From Congeria kusceri (Eukaryota > Mollusca > Bivalvia > Myida > Dreissenidae), in the NCBI GenBank assembly GCA_027627225.1, contig CM051024.1:46792547-46856546 (forward strand): DNA of 64,000 bases. Reading direction: 5' to 3'. Within the stretch, counting starts at the first letter, position 1, and each line of letters begins with the position of its first letter. Position numbers and translations under genes: made by a program. The notes under the pieces are model-generated. The model was given only the letters and a program-made list of their open reading frames with translations, did not search any database and had not been told where the DNA came from. Positions 62,686-64,000 of the stretch are shown here, one piece after another.

Positions 62686-63899
62686 ATGGCCGAACGTTTT
62701 GCATACGCCCATATGCAGCGTCGGTATAGGAGGAATGCGAGGGTGTTTCACCCTCGCATTCAATTTGGCAATATCCGAGATATAGATTTTGTATCTCGGT
62801 ATAGAGTGGACAGAATTACAGCCCAAGAATTGCTTGTAATTGTCGGACAGGATATATCACGCGGTTTGCAGGGTGGTCACCCCATACCTGCCGACACACA
62901 GGCAAGTGATATTGTCAAATGTAAAACCAGTAACGAAAAACACAGCTGAAAGTTTCTCGATTCATCGACTTCATTGTATAGTATTAATTAACCTTACCTA
63001 GTTTATGGAAACTTCCGGTATTTTACATCCAGTCTTAAGTGAACAAAACACAAAATTTTAACATATTGATCCTTATCCCTATCCATGTCGGCGTATGGAT
63101 TATAACACAAGGAAGTGTTCTTTTTATACTATATTTTAAAAAATTAAAAGCTTTTTCGTAATAAATATACTTTATCTTGTATCGAATAACATCTTGTGTT
63201 ACATGGTGTAGAATCTGCTATATTCTTTTAATTTCTATATTATTTTTCATTGATTTAATGTATAAGTTACTGGTTATATGGAAATACCTACTGAGTTTGA
63301 TAATGTTAAATGACAGCTTGTGTTTTGAAATGACATTGTCTAGCTGATAAGTTCTTCATTAAAGAGACTTGTTCACAGATGTTGACATTTTTGAAGTATG
63401 CGATTAAATGTCTTAACTTGATTTAAGCATGGGAAAATCTTTGTATTGAAGCATCGAAAAATAAAACGCTGAAATATAATAACAAAAATTATTTTTTAAA
63501 AAAATGTATAAAAAAAATTGGTTCCACCAGGTGTTCGAATCCGGGAGTTCTGGATTAAAAGCCTATTGCTGTAACCACTCGGCCATTGCTACTTCTATAT
63601 TTCACCCTGCATTAATTATTTTACATAAGTGTTAAATAAACAGACACGTTCAAAATTATTCCATCGCTAAGCGTTTCAAACGGTATATAATTTAATCAAT
63701 TTAATATGGTGATTACTCATTATTGTTACCGTAATTGTTCTCCGTTCTTTTAATTTAAGCTTCTGCTCAGTTTGAGGTACTTAGCTAAGGGAGCCTTCTA
63801 CAGTGAAATAGCAGATACTCATGGAACCAGCAGGAGTTCATTGTGCCGAATAGTGGGAAGATTTGTAAACAGTGTCAATTACAACATTGACAATATAAC
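62686..63899 (+). CDS. HARBI1-like (PIF/Harbinger) transposase, 5' exons of a gene leaving the window
   Basis: Exon 1 (62686-62901, 72 codons) starts MAERFAYAHMQRRYRRNARV and includes DIDFVSRYRVDRITAQELL. Exon 2 (63760-63899) reads LLLSLRYLAKGAFYSEIADT, then HGTSRSSLCRIVGRFVNSVN, and ends at DNI before ACGTACGA. Together they form the N-terminal helical part of HARBI1-family DDE transposases; the catalytic part would lie beyond 64000. Neither exon has a stop or frameshift. The first intron begins GCAAGT instead of GTAAGT, a plausible GC-AG intron, and both intron positions and phases match the pseudogene at 20700-24845. A tRNA-containing MITE fragment sits in the first intron. It may be an intact transposon gene or a host-retained one. 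Confidence 0.7.
63359..63600. mobile_element. TTAA MITE with tRNA-like core, right end missing
   Basis: TTAA then AGAGACTTGTTCACAGAT at 63363 matches the left end of the 2154-2494 element. The tRNA-like core on the minus strand (63521-63595) has GTTCGAATCC... in reverse. The right inverted repeat is not found, so it is truncated or diverged. Inserted in the first intron of the Harbinger gene. Confidence 0.7.
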
Positions 63900-64000
63900 G
63901 TACGATACATTATCATTCTACAGGTTAACATTCGTTTTAGTAATTAAACAATTACCGGAAATCATATTTTATTAAATTCTTCAAAAATATATCAACAACA

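Overview
The window looks like nuclear DNA of an invertebrate animal, most probably a bivalve mollusc. It is AT-rich and gene-poor, with spliced genes and very dense repeats: LINEs, tRNA-derived SINEs, hairpin MITEs, minisatellites and long microsatellites. Several repeats match families I know as common in bivalves, such as the gacgacactttccgcc/gcattaagcccgg palindrome and the gctcgactattc repeat. The species call is inference. I see no prokaryotic operon, rRNA, CRISPR array or functional tRNA.

Layout. 1-6.0 kb is intergenic with a TTAA-flanked MITE carrying a tRNA-like core and a tRNA-like SINE. 6.06-10.02 kb is a composite element: two 0.47-kb direct repeats enclose a His-Me finger (I-PpoI-like) endonuclease on + and a Mutator-like transposase on -, both broken. 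10.0-14.6 kb holds a 492-bp tandem duplication, a candidate exon, and a possible small three-exon gene whose first intron contains a 53-bp minisatellite. 18.5-24.8 kb has a 5'-truncated LINE followed by a six-exon PIF/Harbinger (HARBI1-like) transposase that lacks its GxDGTH-type exon. 29.45-32.5 kb has a 386-bp (AC)n tract abutting a second, inverted and internally deleted copy of the composite element. A Myb/SANT-like exon (-) lies at 32.9-33.1 kb and a SINE at 34.7 kb. 38.35-42.43 kb is the best host gene: eight minus-strand exons give a 267-residue protein with a signal peptide, five six-cysteine modules and a GPI-type tail. 42.5-45.8 kb is a 5'-truncated LINE with both EN and RT. From 46.4 to 59.3 kb three diverged segments recur in the same order, which suggests an old tandem segmental duplication interrupted by two LINE remnants and an LTR remnant. 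62.7-63.9 kb is the start of a second HARBI1-like gene with no break, running off the window end.

The points most worth following are the endonuclease plus Mutator composite present twice, the reconstructed modular cysteine-rich gene, and the two Harbinger genes that share intron positions. All exon models rest on splice signals, phase and similarity recalled by eye; no search was run.
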